Origin: Micrasema longulum
Lineage: Eukaryota; Arthropoda; Insecta; Trichoptera; Brachycentridae
Direction: 5' to 3'
Length of the DNA: 64,000 nt
NCBI GenBank assembly: GCA_022494885.1
Contig: JAGVSM010003697.1
Location: 1-64,000 of the forward strand
In this document: positions 11,590 through 21,603 of the stretch, piece by piece
Position numbering within the stretch: position 1 is the first letter of the stretch
Layout: every line of letters begins with the position of its first letter
Translations under genes and position numbers: made by a program
Notes under the pieces: generated by a model
Database searches by the model: none
What the model was told of the DNA's origin: nothing
What the model saw: only the letters and a program-made list of their open reading frames with translations

Positions 11590-12190
11590 CAATATCATTT
11601 TTTTATTTATTTTATTGACTAATTTACAGCACTTCATTTTACAATTCATTTCGAGACATTACGTCCCAATTCTGTGGGACCAAAGTCGTGTGTTGAGTTT
11701 AGACGAATAATGAATTAAAACAAACATATTATATAAAATCAGAAACATAATAAAAAAAATAATGCATAGCGCATTAAAAGAAAAAACACAAACATTTGAT
11801 TTACCTTTAAAATAATGAGAAAAAAACAAAATCAAAATTTGAAAAATCATCAAGGAGTTTCCTACTCAAATCCCTCCCACTAAGAAAAATTCAGTCCTTA
11901 ACAACTCTCTCAAATTTTTTTTTGTCCTTGAGGGTTAATGCGCTCTTCCAAAATCTTCAACACTCTCGGTGCGATAAAGAACAGGTGCCTCTGATCAAAA
12001 GTCGTACTGGTTTTGGATATGACATAACTCGTGATCTGGGAAAACCTCGTACGAACATTTTGCCGAGATCTCTCCTTTTTGTTTGACCAGAAGTGTGTCA
12101 GTGGTTCTTTTGGGTTGATTTGTCTCACATCCAGTACCTTCATGCATTGGAACAATAGTTCCGACTGAATTATCAAAACTAAATACATTT
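11590..12190 (-). pseudogene. LINE ORF2 C-terminus with 3' UTR
   Basis: On the minus strand, an open frame from 12188 to 11910 encodes about 92 residues that look like the extreme C-terminus of a non-LTR retrotransposon ORF2. It contains RQNVRTRFSQITSYVISKT and RHLFFIAPRVLKILEE, the arrangement of the RT-derived tail region in insect LINEs. After the stop come about 320 bp of 3' UTR with a hairpin (GTCCC..GGGAC) and an A-rich end (plus-strand T run at 11597). The reverse transcriptase core and endonuclease are absent, so this is a dead 5'-truncated copy. Clade uncertain. Confidence 0.65.
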
Positions 12191-12276
12191 AGGAAATTGA
12201 TTTTGAGTAAATTTGAGGTTGATCTTTGATTCGACTCCCGACATTGATGAAATGAAATGTTTGTTAAAAAGGAGAT

Positions 12277-12537
12277 TTGAGGGAGTTAAATGCAAATCCA
12301 CCACTGTCCATTATCACTGTTTTTGGGTTGACCAACTAAACCAGCTGCAGAAAGACTATTTCTTTTATTTTTAATGTGCAACTCGTGCGTGGTATACCAG
12401 GTAGCGATCAGACTATTTATTTTAAGTTGAATGTGAACATTGAACTTAAAAGAAATAGTCATTTGGCTACTGGTTTTGTTGATATTCCTAAAAATAGTGA
12501 TCATGCACAGTGGCGGTTTTGCATTTAACCCCCTCAA
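12277..12537. mobile_element. Foldback MITE, family Q
   Basis: Left arm 12277-12376 begins TTGAGGGAGTTAAATGCAAA; the right arm 12440-12537 is its inverted copy (complement TTGAGGGGGTTAAATGCAAA) at roughly 80% identity by eye, including CCACTGT, TATCACT and ACTATTTCTTTTA blocks. About 60 bp of spacer remain. No coding capacity. I saw no second copy in the window. Confidence 0.75.
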
Positions 12538-12571
12538 GTTTTCATTCCAATTTTATTATTATACATATATC

Positions 12572-12828
12572 TAAAATCCCTTTCCACATCCAATAGTGCA
12601 AAGGGCGCTGCATTTTCACACCAATCGCAGCGTATCTTGATCATTTTTGTTACATGAAGGTTAAGATGATCTGTCTCACGCTTCAGGTAGCAGTCCAGGG
12701 ACTATGAAATATTTTTAGTGTAAAAACAACCTTTTAAATAAATATTTCATATCAACCATGTCGGGAATCGAACCCGAGACCTCTTGCACAGTAGGCAAAT
12801 GCGCTGACCATTACACCACGAGGCCGAC
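12572..12828 (-). repeat. tRNA-derived SINE, family A
   Basis: Full-length copy. From the right, the head carries CGTGGTGTAATGGTCAGCGC and GGGTTCGATTCCCGACATG, then the AAATATTTATTTAAAAGG block, CCCTGGACTG, ATCAAGATACGCTGCGATTG and the 3' end near CCCTTTCC. It is one of the best-preserved copies. Confidence 0.88.
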
Positions 12829-12839
12829 AATATATCTCA

Positions 12840-13030
12840 AATAGATGGAGAACTTTGAGTAGAGAATATGTAAGTCTGGGCATTTACACGGCTTATGACC
12901 TTTCATTGGCTGGTTTAAGTGGCCACTTACACACTGCATAACATCTTATTAATCTTAATGACCCTGTTGGGGGTGAAATCCAGTGTTTTGTCTACAAACA
13001 TTTGGACAAACTCAAAATATTGCTTTGGTA
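12840..13030. repeat. Family X fragment (copy 2)
   Basis: Contains GTCTGGGCATTTACACGGCT, CATTGGCTGGTTTAAGTGGC and, at the right, TGTCTACAAACATTTGGACA followed by AACTCAAAATATTG. Only one half of the inverted structure is present. It abuts SINE-A. Confidence 0.7.
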
Positions 13031-14564
13031 TGTATTTATTTAAGTTTTCTATAGTTTTTTTAATGTTGCTCTTCAGACAAGTTTACTTATCATCACCGTT
13101 TCAAATCACGTCATTGACAATGCACGTTTCTTAGAAATGGCTATTATTTATCAATGTAAATTTTCATACGGCAAAGAGAGTATAAAATACCAGCTGCATT
13201 ACTATCGCTAGTCTGCTATACTATCAGGCGGATAAAATGTTTATATAAATATCATGTATCCACATACTGCTTTATGCATTTAATTCCGATTGTTTAATGC
13301 AGTTGTACCGAATAAAAAGTTAGTTTTAAGAAGGAAATATATTATTATATATATATATATAACAATCTCATTGTTTATTATAATAAATAATTAGCTAAAT
13401 CTAAATTACAAACATGCAGCACCGTTATTCTTATGATTAAATTCTTCTCGCATAGAAACATCCCTCTGAATGTTTACTTAGATATTATTTTCTAGGACAT
13501 TTTTTCCTTCATCTTACGACATTAGTTGCTGATTCGAAAATTTGGAACACGTTTTATTCAAATGAGTTTTCGGTCGGGTCATCCGGATTTAATAGCCAGA
13601 TTATAAGTTTGCAGAGATTATTTTCGTTATTTGGAGTGAGTAAAAATGTTTCATTGCGCATAATAATACGATCTTAGACCGTTATAAGGTGGAGAGTGGA
13701 GACAATGAAAGGGAAAGAGGAATACCCATTTGTTAATTTAAGCATACCGCATTTTAAGAGTGCCAAAAGTAAATATCAAGTAACAGTTTCTTTTTTATAG
13801 ATACGAATCGATTAGTAATTGGTTCGAAATTTGCTAGCATTCATTTGTATACCTTATCAAGCTAAACAAATTAACATTTGGCACAAAACCTTTAGAGAAA
13901 AGAGCACACATAAACATATTCTCATTTGTGCTCTAATAATAACAATGTACATATATTTCATTTATAAGTTATTTAACACATATTTCACACATCTTTTGTT
14001 TGAATTTTGATTTTATTTTTCTTCATAATTTTTTTCCCCATTTTATAATATTTTTTACTGCCTTATATAGAATAGAATTTTGTGACTTCGCCTTTTTCCT
14101 AAATGGGAGTCTGATTTTTACCTTTTCTCTGGTATTATTATTCTTAATTCTTTTAACATCAAATTTCCACTTGTGTATCGGTTATTTTAAAATGACTCTT
14201 AAAACTTTGTTTTGTAATATGTTTTGTTAATTTTGATTTTCTTGGTTTAATAATCATGATATGCTGCTACAGTAGTTAATCTGTGGTTCAATAATTGTGT
14301 TATAAATAATTTTGGATGATTCCTTTTCAATAAATCTTCTAATTCTTCCCAAAATTGAATTGTCTCGTTACCATCTTATACTTGCGTAAAGCATTCTACC
14401 TATATGCCAAATAAATATTTTTTTAAATCATGTAATAATGGCAAGAAAGCCGCTTAAGTTATGATATAAACTTATAGTATCTAAATTGAGTTAGGGTTCT
14501 TGTAAAATATTCCGGACTCTCCAGAACTGTAGGTTTACTGTCATTTTATCATAATCTGTAAAGC
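13031..14564. other. AT-rich unassigned sequence
   Basis: Includes an (AT)n run near 13345-13362 and a TATAAAA at 13181-13187 that could be a chance TATA box. Hydrophobic open frames at 13819-14230 reflect T-rich DNA. No gene supported. Confidence 0.45.
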
Positions 14565-14890
14565 GGCTTAAAGTGCACAAGATCCCTCACCTCAACACCT
14601 CCGCCTCCGTTATGCCCCCACGTGTCGCCCTCCGGGGGCTAGTCGCGTGTGCCCGAGGCAATATGCACTGAAAATATTCAGCGTATATGTATGTATAACT
14701 CCCCTGCGCCATGTGTCAGTGTCTGCCTCTGTCCCCTATAAAGGGACTACATCCACATAGTAACACTGCACATGCCACGTGTAATGTATAAAAATAAGTA
14801 TGATAGTATACATGCTTTATTTTATTTACGGTTTTGTAACCTTTCGCAATGAAATGTGGATAATAAAATCTGTATTGAATAATAAACGTT
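14565..14890 (+). promoter_or_regulatory. GC-richer promoter- or LTR-like patch
   Basis: About 200 bp that are much richer in GC than the surroundings contain a TATA box centred in a palindrome, GTCCCCTATAAAGGGAC (14731-14747), followed within 120 bp by AATAAA-type signals (near 14865). A core promoter followed by polyadenylation signals is what a solo LTR would look like, but I could not identify clear TG..CA ends or a target duplication. A host promoter is the alternative; no coding exon is seen downstream. Confidence 0.3.
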
Positions 14891-15723
14891 TGTTTTATAG
14901 TTCTTTGTTATTTATTTAATATTTCATTTTTACGAAAAAACGAGTTTTTATTAGGAATTCGTATTAATTTTATGTCGGTTCTCAGTTTTAATTAGACACC
15001 TCCATGTTTCAATTGGGAGCATTGTGTACTTAATTTGCAATGATCACTATAATTTTTGACCAAGTCTTTAAACTTTAATAGCCAGTGTTATAGATATTTT
15101 TCCTTTTAATACACCGTATGTTGGGGTTTATTACCTGTCGCAGTAAAAAAAATCGATACTTCTCAATAAAAAAGTAAAACTTCTAATCCAACTACCTGCC
15201 TACCTTCTTATCTAAGTACGTACTATTACATTTTTGACGTAAAATATATTAAGGTAATCGTAAGGACTTCCCTTTAAAGACCGGCCATACTCGTGCATAG
15301 CAATTTCAGTTTTATTATCTAAGTAAATCCGACTCATTTTCGTCCGTCGAAATTGTGACGCTCAAACCATTGAACGAAAAGGTTCAGTAGCCGACAAAAA
15401 GACACTGTAGGCCTAATTCGCTTTGCATACCGCCGTCTTTGTCATTCATACACTCATTCTACACAAGACGCGTGCGACGGAGACGACGCTCTACAAAGTC
15501 AGCAGTCTCTTTCTTAAGACTTACTGTAAACCCTTTGTGTGAAAACGGAAAGCGGAAAAACTGTCAATTTCTTTCAATTTATAGGTTCATAATGAAATCG
15601 CATATACCATCTTATTTTTTAGAATATTTCACTTCCGATTGGACTGTTGTTGATAGTTTAAAGCGAATCCTTTGCAAACATGTTTTCAGTATGCAGCTGT
15701 CAAAATCATCATAATCTGTGCCT
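14891..15723. other. Unassigned sequence
   Basis: No gene recognised. The open frame at 15439-15714 is basic at its N-terminus but matches no known domain. A short motif, TTGAACGAAAAGGTTCAG, near 15370 resembles one in the dispersed repeat that follows. Confidence 0.4.
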
Positions 15724-15960
15724 TAAAGGATAAACCCCGGGAGTCTCATTGAACGAAATGTTCAGGAAACAAAATTTTGTGATTGGGCGATTTCCAAAAC
15801 ATCACAACTTTGAACCAAATGAGATAATTTCAACTTATAAAGAACTTTCAATGTAAATTAATGTTTTTATTTTATTTATATATAATACTACATATTAAAA
15901 TAGTGTATCTAGAACTACTGAAGTTTTTTGCACTAAAACAAAGTGGAATTCAGATTTCTT
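15724..15960 (+). repeat. Dispersed repeat R (copy 1)
   Basis: Matches 39151-39400 in the same orientation: AAAGGATAAACC..GGGAGTC, ATTGAACGAAATGTT, ATTTTGTGATTG, GAACCAAATGAGAT and CATATTAAAATAG appear in the same order. No coding potential is shared. A Tc1 element is inserted about 100 bp downstream. Confidence 0.65.
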
Positions 15961-16425
15961 TTTTTTGTTTTTCGCCGCGCGACTGGGTTGTTCTAGCCAA
16001 TGTCGTGTTTTGTTTTTTTATATTTACACATTTTTATTTTAGTAATTTATATATATATATATACACCGCAAGACAAATAAATTTACGAGTTCTCAAAAAA
16101 AACTAAAATTGACATATAATGAATTATTCTTGATATTTAATTAGTTTTTTTTATATTGTTTGACATATGTGATGACTACTCGTTATTTCAAGGTTAAAAT
16201 AAAAAATCTTACTCATGAATTGTACTTAGAAATTGCCATTATATATCAGGTATCAGATTACCCGAACCTTAGAGACCCATAACGGTTCATTTATGGTCGA
16301 GTGTTTGTGATGGAATAATAAAAGACATGTTATTTTTTAATTCATATTTAAGAAGTAGGTTCTTATCGCTTTATTTTAAATTAAAGTATTTTACATTTAA
16401 ACATATTTATAACATTTAAAAATAT

Positions 16426-17524
16426 TTAGTACTTAGTGAATTCACCTTTATTTTTTATAACATGTAAAATTCTATTATTTAGAGAAGCGTAAAGCGAATC
16501 TAAAATTTCTGATGTTATTTCTTCTTCCCAAACTTGAATTCAGTTTTTTTTTAATTCCTCAATGTTTTTTGATTTTTTTTTCCCGACTTTTTTTTTCATA
16601 ATCGCCCATAAATTTTCTATCGGGTTCAAATCAGGGCTATTCCCGGGCCACGTCAACGATTTTAAGCCAATTTTCTCCTTGAATTCATTGATCTATAAAA
16701 AAACAATAAATTATTTATCATGTGGTCACAAAATGCATTTAAAAATATATATATTTGTACTCACAGTGCGGGCTCTATGGCACGGCGCAGAATCGTCCTG
16801 AAAAATTGGGTCCGCGGTATACTGCGTAATGTCCTCGATTGTTGGAATAATATGTTTTTTTAACACTTTTTTGTACTGAATGGCATTCATCGTACCCTGT
16901 ACAAAATTTAGAGGTCCTAAACCGTATGCTGTCATGCACCCCAAATCATCACGTAGGGTGAATGTTTAACGGTTCGAGTGACGCACGACGGATGATATCT
17001 TTCCCCACGTTTTCGTCGAACTATCTTTCTGCCGTCTGGACCAAAAGGTTGAATTTTGATTCATCAGAGAAAACAACATTTTGCCAATCCTCCAAGGTCC
17101 AATTCTGGTGCTCTTTCGCCCAATCCAGTCTAGCCTTCTTCATTTTGTCCGTGAGTAATGGTTTCTTTGCGGGACTCCGTGCTTGGAAACCATGCTCCAA
17201 CAGCCGCCTGGACACTGTTTTTACTGAAAATGTTGATGTGCTGGTAGACTGCACCTCTGCGTGTATTTCAGGTGCCGTTAAAAATCGATCGCGCATAACA
17301 ATTTTTTTTATTAAGCGATCATCTCGGGCAGATGTCACGCGCCCCCGTCCGCTTCCTTTTTTCCGTTCTATGGATCCAGTTTCTTGGATTTTTTTAAATA
17401 AAAACCTCACTGCACCTTCTGAATACCCAACTCGACGAGATATTTCACAATTAGATATGTTTTCTTGCGACAATGTGATTATTTTGGATTTTATCGCAAT
17501 CGACATTTGCTTTGCACTTTCCAT
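16426..17524 (-). pseudogene. Tc1-type transposase pseudogene with intron
   Basis: DDE transposase that would excise and insert its element. The start is the ATG at 17522-17524 (MESAKQMSI..). An N-terminal paired-like HTH region (to about residue 60) precedes a GRGR linker, a second HTH, and catalytic motifs: WQNVVFSDESKFNL (first Asp), IFQDDSAPCHRA (second Asp) and WPGNSPDLNPIENLW (third residue, Glu). A 72-nt GT..AG intron (16693-16764) separates the last two; removing it gives exactly 34 residues between catalytic Asp and Glu, the Tc1 DD34E spacing. Lesions: single-base deletions near 17042 and near 16940 and one in-frame TGA near 16540. The frame ends at TAA (16426-16428) after GEFTKY. 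Three lesions suggest a fairly young but dead copy. Confidence 0.9.
16693..16764 (-). other. Spliceosomal intron inside the Tc1 transposase
   Basis: Reading the minus strand, GTGAGT follows CGCACT and a T-rich tract ends in TATAG before ATCAATGAATTC. The 72-nt segment contains an in-frame TGA and interrupts a conserved block, while its removal joins ARTINEFKEK in frame. Donor, pyrimidine tract and acceptor are all good matches to animal introns. Inferred from sequence only. Confidence 0.75.
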
Positions 17525-17733
17525 GATTGTTGTGTTATGTTCACTCAAACGCGGGTAAAACAAGACTGTTGAGACATTTTAAAATGTAAATATTGTAGAA
17601 AGGTGACACATAGTGTCCTTAATTTATTAAACAAAAGAAAGAGGTATCGATAAAGGATTTCTTAGAAAAAGGGTTCAGTAAAGTCAAGGGGCGCGGTAGC
17701 AGGTAAACTCGTAATTTTTTTTGTCTTGCGGTG

Positions 17734-17981
17734 TATATAAGTATGAATAATCTAATATTACATTATCTACAAAATATTTACAACTTAATTCCATTAGTTA
17801 TAAGATATTTACACAAAACATTATTTACCGGTTTATTGGATGAGGACATGAGATTACTACATCGTCAAATGAGATTTTAAAACACATTTCCGTGGTAAAA
17901 TCAACATGTAAAAATATTTTATTTGTTTGTGGTTAGTATTTTACTTACGAAAACTAATCAATAATTATTCTCTTGAATTTT
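17734..17981. other. Unassigned sequence right of the Tc1 element
   Basis: AT-rich flanking DNA with no recognised gene or repeat. Confidence 0.4.
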
Positions 17982-18153
17982 ATCATCATCATTCGCTTTC
18001 CGCACCTTATGGTTCGATTCCTGTCGTGATTGATGTGAAATATTTATTCAAAAAGGTGTTTTTACACTAGAATATTTCGTAGTACCTGGACTGGAACCTG
18101 AAGCTACGCTAAGTGCTCTATGCACCATTAGGTGCGGAAAGGGAATGATGATG
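17982..18153 (+). repeat. Composite SINE-A remnant
   Basis: The segment 18010-18153 is a plus-strand SINE-A that begins at the B box (GGTTCGATTCC) and runs to GCGGAAAGGGAATGATGATG. Directly before it, 17982-18009 is the inverted 3' end of a SINE-A (TCATCATCATTCGCTTTCCG). Two oppositely oriented pieces are thus joined. Confidence 0.75.
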
Positions 18154-18800
18154 TTTAATTTCTAATCCAGATGGATTGTTGTCTGGATTGCCAGACGGCG
18201 ATCCAACCTAACAATCATTTGAGTATTCTCAAAACAAAATAAACAATAATAAAATATGTTAAAAACAAACATATTATTTCAGTATTAAAATAATGATGAT
18301 AAAATTTTTATATTATATTTGAGTCAGTTGTTTTTTAGACTAGTATATAAACGTATTTATTTAATAGAATAAGAATGAGACAAATTCTTTTAAGAATGGA
18401 ATAATATATAATGTAGCTTTAGTACTAGTCCATGGCAGTTTCTGTTTCTCCTTCTTTGTTCCACAGCTGCACCCTGCGTTATTATGGCTAAACTTGGCAC
18501 CACGCCACCCCATACCCTGCCACGGTGCGATAAGCCTTGACAGTCACCTTGTGCGAGAACATATAATAAAAACACTAATATTATATCATTTCTGAGCACT
18601 AAAACCAGCTGTATTGAGAAAGCTGCGCAGTGTTGACAACAAACAGTTCTTATTTTATGCTCGCTTGTTGAACGACACAATCGTAAAGATGAGTGATAAA
18701 TATAATTAATATTTTATTTGGATTCAGTATTCATTTTCACACACCAAAATACGGGCTTCATTTTTATCTCATCAATTAAAAAATTCAGTTTATAAGTATG
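18154..18800. other. Unassigned sequence with a 96-codon minus frame
   Basis: The open frame 18390-18680 (minus) covers a GC-richer patch at 18420-18560 but has no domain I recognise. It may be an old LINE piece. Confidence 0.35.
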
Positions 18801-18963
18801 CATTTTTATTTTTGCACCACAACAGGCCAGGAGCGCTAATTACAATAGTGAATTACAGCGCAGAGTACCCACACTTTTTCGATTTTTTTGTTCTCACCGG
18901 GAATCGAACCCGGAACCTTTCGTGTGTGAGCCAAGCGTCTTAACCACTACACCACGGAGGCCG
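18801..18963 (-). repeat. tRNA-derived SINE, family B (copy 1)
   Basis: From the right, GCGGCCTCCGTGGTGTAGTG (A box) and CCGGGTTCGATTCCCGGTG (B box), then a body ending in CTCCTGGCCTGTTGTGGTGC and an A-rich tail. It matches the copies at 24921-25097 and 61851-62043. This family is distinct from A and C. Confidence 0.88.
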
Positions 18964-18989
18964 CTTTAGTCCATATTTTCAAAAGTATA

Positions 18990-19640
18990 TGCATTTTTTT
19001 ATTTGGTAACGTTGATACCGCATAATTTCTTGCCTTCGTATGTAGTATCGCACGCAACTACACTGGCTCAGTATCAGGCATAGAAGAAACATTCACATTC
19101 TATCACTTCTTCACAATATTTTAAATAACCCCACTTCGCCTGTTTATCTGAGAGAGCTCATCCAACTTCTTTCACAACACGGACTATCTCTTCGTTCTAG
19201 TAACGAGAGAACCCTTTAAATACCCTGTCATCGCTCTAATTTTTTTGCCTCCTCTTTCACAGTAGTAGCCGCTCGATTGTGGAATAATCTACCCACTAAT
19301 GTTAGAGACGCCCCTTCATTATTTACATTTAAGTCAAGATTGAAATGTCATTATCTAAATATTTAAATTGTTCCTTTATCCTTTTTCTTTCCTTCCCATC
19401 CCCTCTCCTCTCTTCATAGTATGGTGTTATTTTTTTTTTATAAATATATTTATTTTTGTTAATCTTTGCTTTTAATTTTTGCATAAAATTGTAAGATTCA
19501 ATATGTCCATGTATTTATAATTTTCTCAAACTGCACGGTTTGGGTAGGTAGGAAGAAATTGCCTTAAGGCAATATGCCCGCCCTTATATGTATATTTATT
19601 GTATATGTATATAAAGTGTCAAATAAATAAATAAATAGTT
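18990..19640 (+). pseudogene. LINE ORF2 C-terminus and 3' UTR, unit L-c
   Basis: Translation of 19130-19370 gives SPVYLRELIQLLSQHGLSLR, then a stop, then FTVVAARLWNNLPTNVRDAP and FKSRLKCHYLNI. RLWNNLP followed by FKSRLK is the hallmark C-terminus of many animal LINE ORF2 proteins, after the reverse transcriptase. The 3' UTR has a pyrimidine-rich stretch, a GAAATTGCCTTAAGGCAATA hairpin and an AAATAAATAAATA tail. Related pieces: 62880-62985 and 63535-63830 (both minus), and the diverged 58745-59110. Dead by internal stops and 5' truncation. Confidence 0.82.
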
Positions 19641-20214
19641 TATTTTATGTAAAAAACCTGTTAAATAATATTTGTTTTTGAATTCAAATGTTCTAGTTGA
19701 TTTTTTTTTGGAATAATAATTTACTAATGTGATAATGAATTAAGTAGCCTCTTAATCTTAGAATAAATTTGTATGTCCCATATAAATGTCAAACCGCACT
19801 TAAGCGTCGCGAAGTGTAGCGCAGCTGTAGTGCAGCTGTAGTGCTGTTTGTTTTATACAAAACAGTGAAAATAGTATTTCGTATTGCCGTGAAGCGCGGC
19901 GCAGTACTGCTCTAGTGCCATTTGACCATAAGGTTTAAGAATTAACTCATCGCCGACCTAAATTGAGATTTGATGTTTTAATTCGTCGCTCTGTTTTAGA
20001 CGCAGCTAATAAAAGTGGCGAATACTGTCTGTTCTTAAGTATTGGTGCCACTCATGCTCATAGCCATAATAGGTACTTAAAATACTATTTCTACTCAATT
20101 TATCCTGGCGTTTGGGACCTGTTCTTAAACTGTTGGATTACTATATAATAAAAATTAGCAGGTAACAGTCAGGTATCGCCGACATTCTGCCTTCTCTGTA
20201 GATTTGTATCAATG
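19641..20214. other. Unassigned, with a GC-richer patch
   Basis: At 19800-19940, TGCAGCTGTAG is tandemly duplicated and weakly inverted sequence (AAGCGTCGCG.. versus ..CGCGGCGC) surrounds it. It could be a decayed MITE; too weak to name. Confidence 0.35.
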
Positions 20215-20222
20215 GTCTACAT

Positions 20223-20462
20223 CAGCGTTTCCCAACTGCCGATCTGCAGACCGGTACCGGTCCGTTTAGATTTTCTTCTGGTTCACAGAAATACTTGTCG
20301 CCCATTTTGTAATTCCTGTTAGCGTTATTTGTTATTTTTATACCTGTAATAATATAATATTAAAAAAAAAAATACATGAATATATATTTTTATACCTGCG
20401 TTACCAGTCCGCAATTTTTTTCCCCTATTTTCACCGGGCCTTAAAAGGGTTAGGAAATGCTG
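20223..20462. mobile_element. hAT-type MITE with perfect 8-bp target duplication
   Basis: Terminal repeats CAGCGTTTCCCAACTG (left) and CAGCATTTCCTAACCC (right, complement) resemble hAT ends. The flanks GTCTACAT at 20215-20222 and 20463-20470 are identical, which is the 8-bp target duplication typical of hAT. The 240-bp interior codes for nothing, so a transposase would have to be supplied from elsewhere. Confidence 0.93.
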
Positions 20463-20742
20463 GTCTACATTATTCAATTGAAGTGGAAGGCCTGTATAAA
20501 AACGCCGGATTACTGGCAGAGACGGAGAAGTGACGTGCCGGATTAACGAAGGAGAACTATACTTATATACCATCTTATGTTTGCAATATTAAAAACATTA
20601 ATTATAACAATATTTATATATAAATACAAAAAACTTTAATAGTGTTTAATTTTATTATATAAGTATATGTACGTACATATGTAACATACCTATTACCTAT
20701 AAAATGTATAAAATATTTTTTCTCTATACTCTTTAAAAATCT

Positions 20743-21141
20743 TTAATTTATTGAATGTAGATATGCATATTTTTTAAAACACCAAGCATGCGTCTTTTCA
20801 AAATTTATTTCAAACTCCTTCGGATTTCCGATTATAGGGGCCCTATAATTTATTTTCTCAGTGGATAAAATATGTTTTTGGGATACGGGATTCACTGTAA
20901 ACAGATTTCCCTTAGCGTATTTGGAAACCATCCGAATCAAACCAAAATGCAAACATGCATTGATCGGATTTCCGGCAAATCTCAGACTAGCGACACTAAC
21001 CGCGAGAGCATAGACCGCTTCCGGCGACACGCTACATCCGGTTCCTCCCGACCGACAAGTTAATTGCCTTCGGATACCATGAGTCCTCACTGGCACTTCT
21101 AAATTGATAATACATGCATGCATACTTAAAATTTTCACCAA
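20743..21141 (-). other. Unassigned 132-codon open frame
   Basis: The longest unexplained frame of the window outside transposons. The ATG at 21141 starts MVKILSMHACIINLEVP; the product has no signal peptide, no repeat and no domain I recognise. Its central part (20890-21070) is GC-richer than the flanks. There is no paralogous copy here and no visible splice structure. It may be chance, a decayed repeat, or an exon fragment. Confidence 0.2.
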
Positions 21142-21397
21142 ATTAATTATTCATATTATTGTTGACGAATACTGGATTAAACCCATTTTATCAATATGCT
21201 ATTTGGCTTCGATACATAATCATTGATAGTTATTGCTTTTGGATTATGCATACACATGCTTAGACATATGCGGTGCAATCCTCAGTTTGCGACTCAATCG
21301 CAATTGCAAATCGTCCTATCGAATAGTGAATTTAAATTTTTTATTTATTGTTTTAAAAACACATTTTCTTTTACTAATTGTTGATATTAAATATTAT

Positions 21398-21552
21398 AAG
21401 GTGTTTTTACACTTGAATATTTCATAGTCCCTGGAAGCGTAAGACTGATCATCTTACCTTTATGTAGCAAAAATAATCAAGATACGCTGCAATTGGTGTA
21501 CCAATGCAGTGCCCTATGAACCATTTGGTGCGGAAAGAGAATGATGATGATA
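21398..21552 (+). repeat. SINE family A, 5'-truncated
   Basis: Starts inside the body at AAGGTGTTTTTACACTTG and runs through CCCTGG, AAGACTGATCATCTTACC and GCTGCAATTGGTGTACCAAT to the GATGATGATAAT tail. The tRNA-like head is missing. Confidence 0.85.
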
Positions 21553-21603
21553 ATATGATGGAACGCAAAATATTAAATAAAAAATGCTGTCGTGCAAAAA
21601 TAA

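Larger units (their letters stand above)
16064..17733 (-). mobile_element. Tc1-like DNA transposon, nearly complete
   Basis: The left end CACCGCAAGACAAATAAATT and the inverted right end (complement CACCGCAAGACAAAAAAAAT) are matching terminal inverted repeats of roughly 30 bp. Both are flanked by TA, the target duplicated by Tc1/mariner elements. The 1.67-kb length is usual for Tc1. The left TIR sits at the end of a (TA)n tract, so insertion was probably into a TA microsatellite. Inside is a transposase pseudogene on the minus strand. Confidence 0.92.

Noticed and set aside
13181..13230. Core promoter at TATAAAATACC
   Set aside because: TATA-like strings are frequent in AT-rich DNA; no exon, initiator or conserved element accompanies it.
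16962..17558. 198-codon plus-strand open frame, the longest in the window
   Set aside because: It is the antisense shadow of the Tc1 transposase. The minus strand has the HTH and catalytic motifs; the plus-strand product has none.
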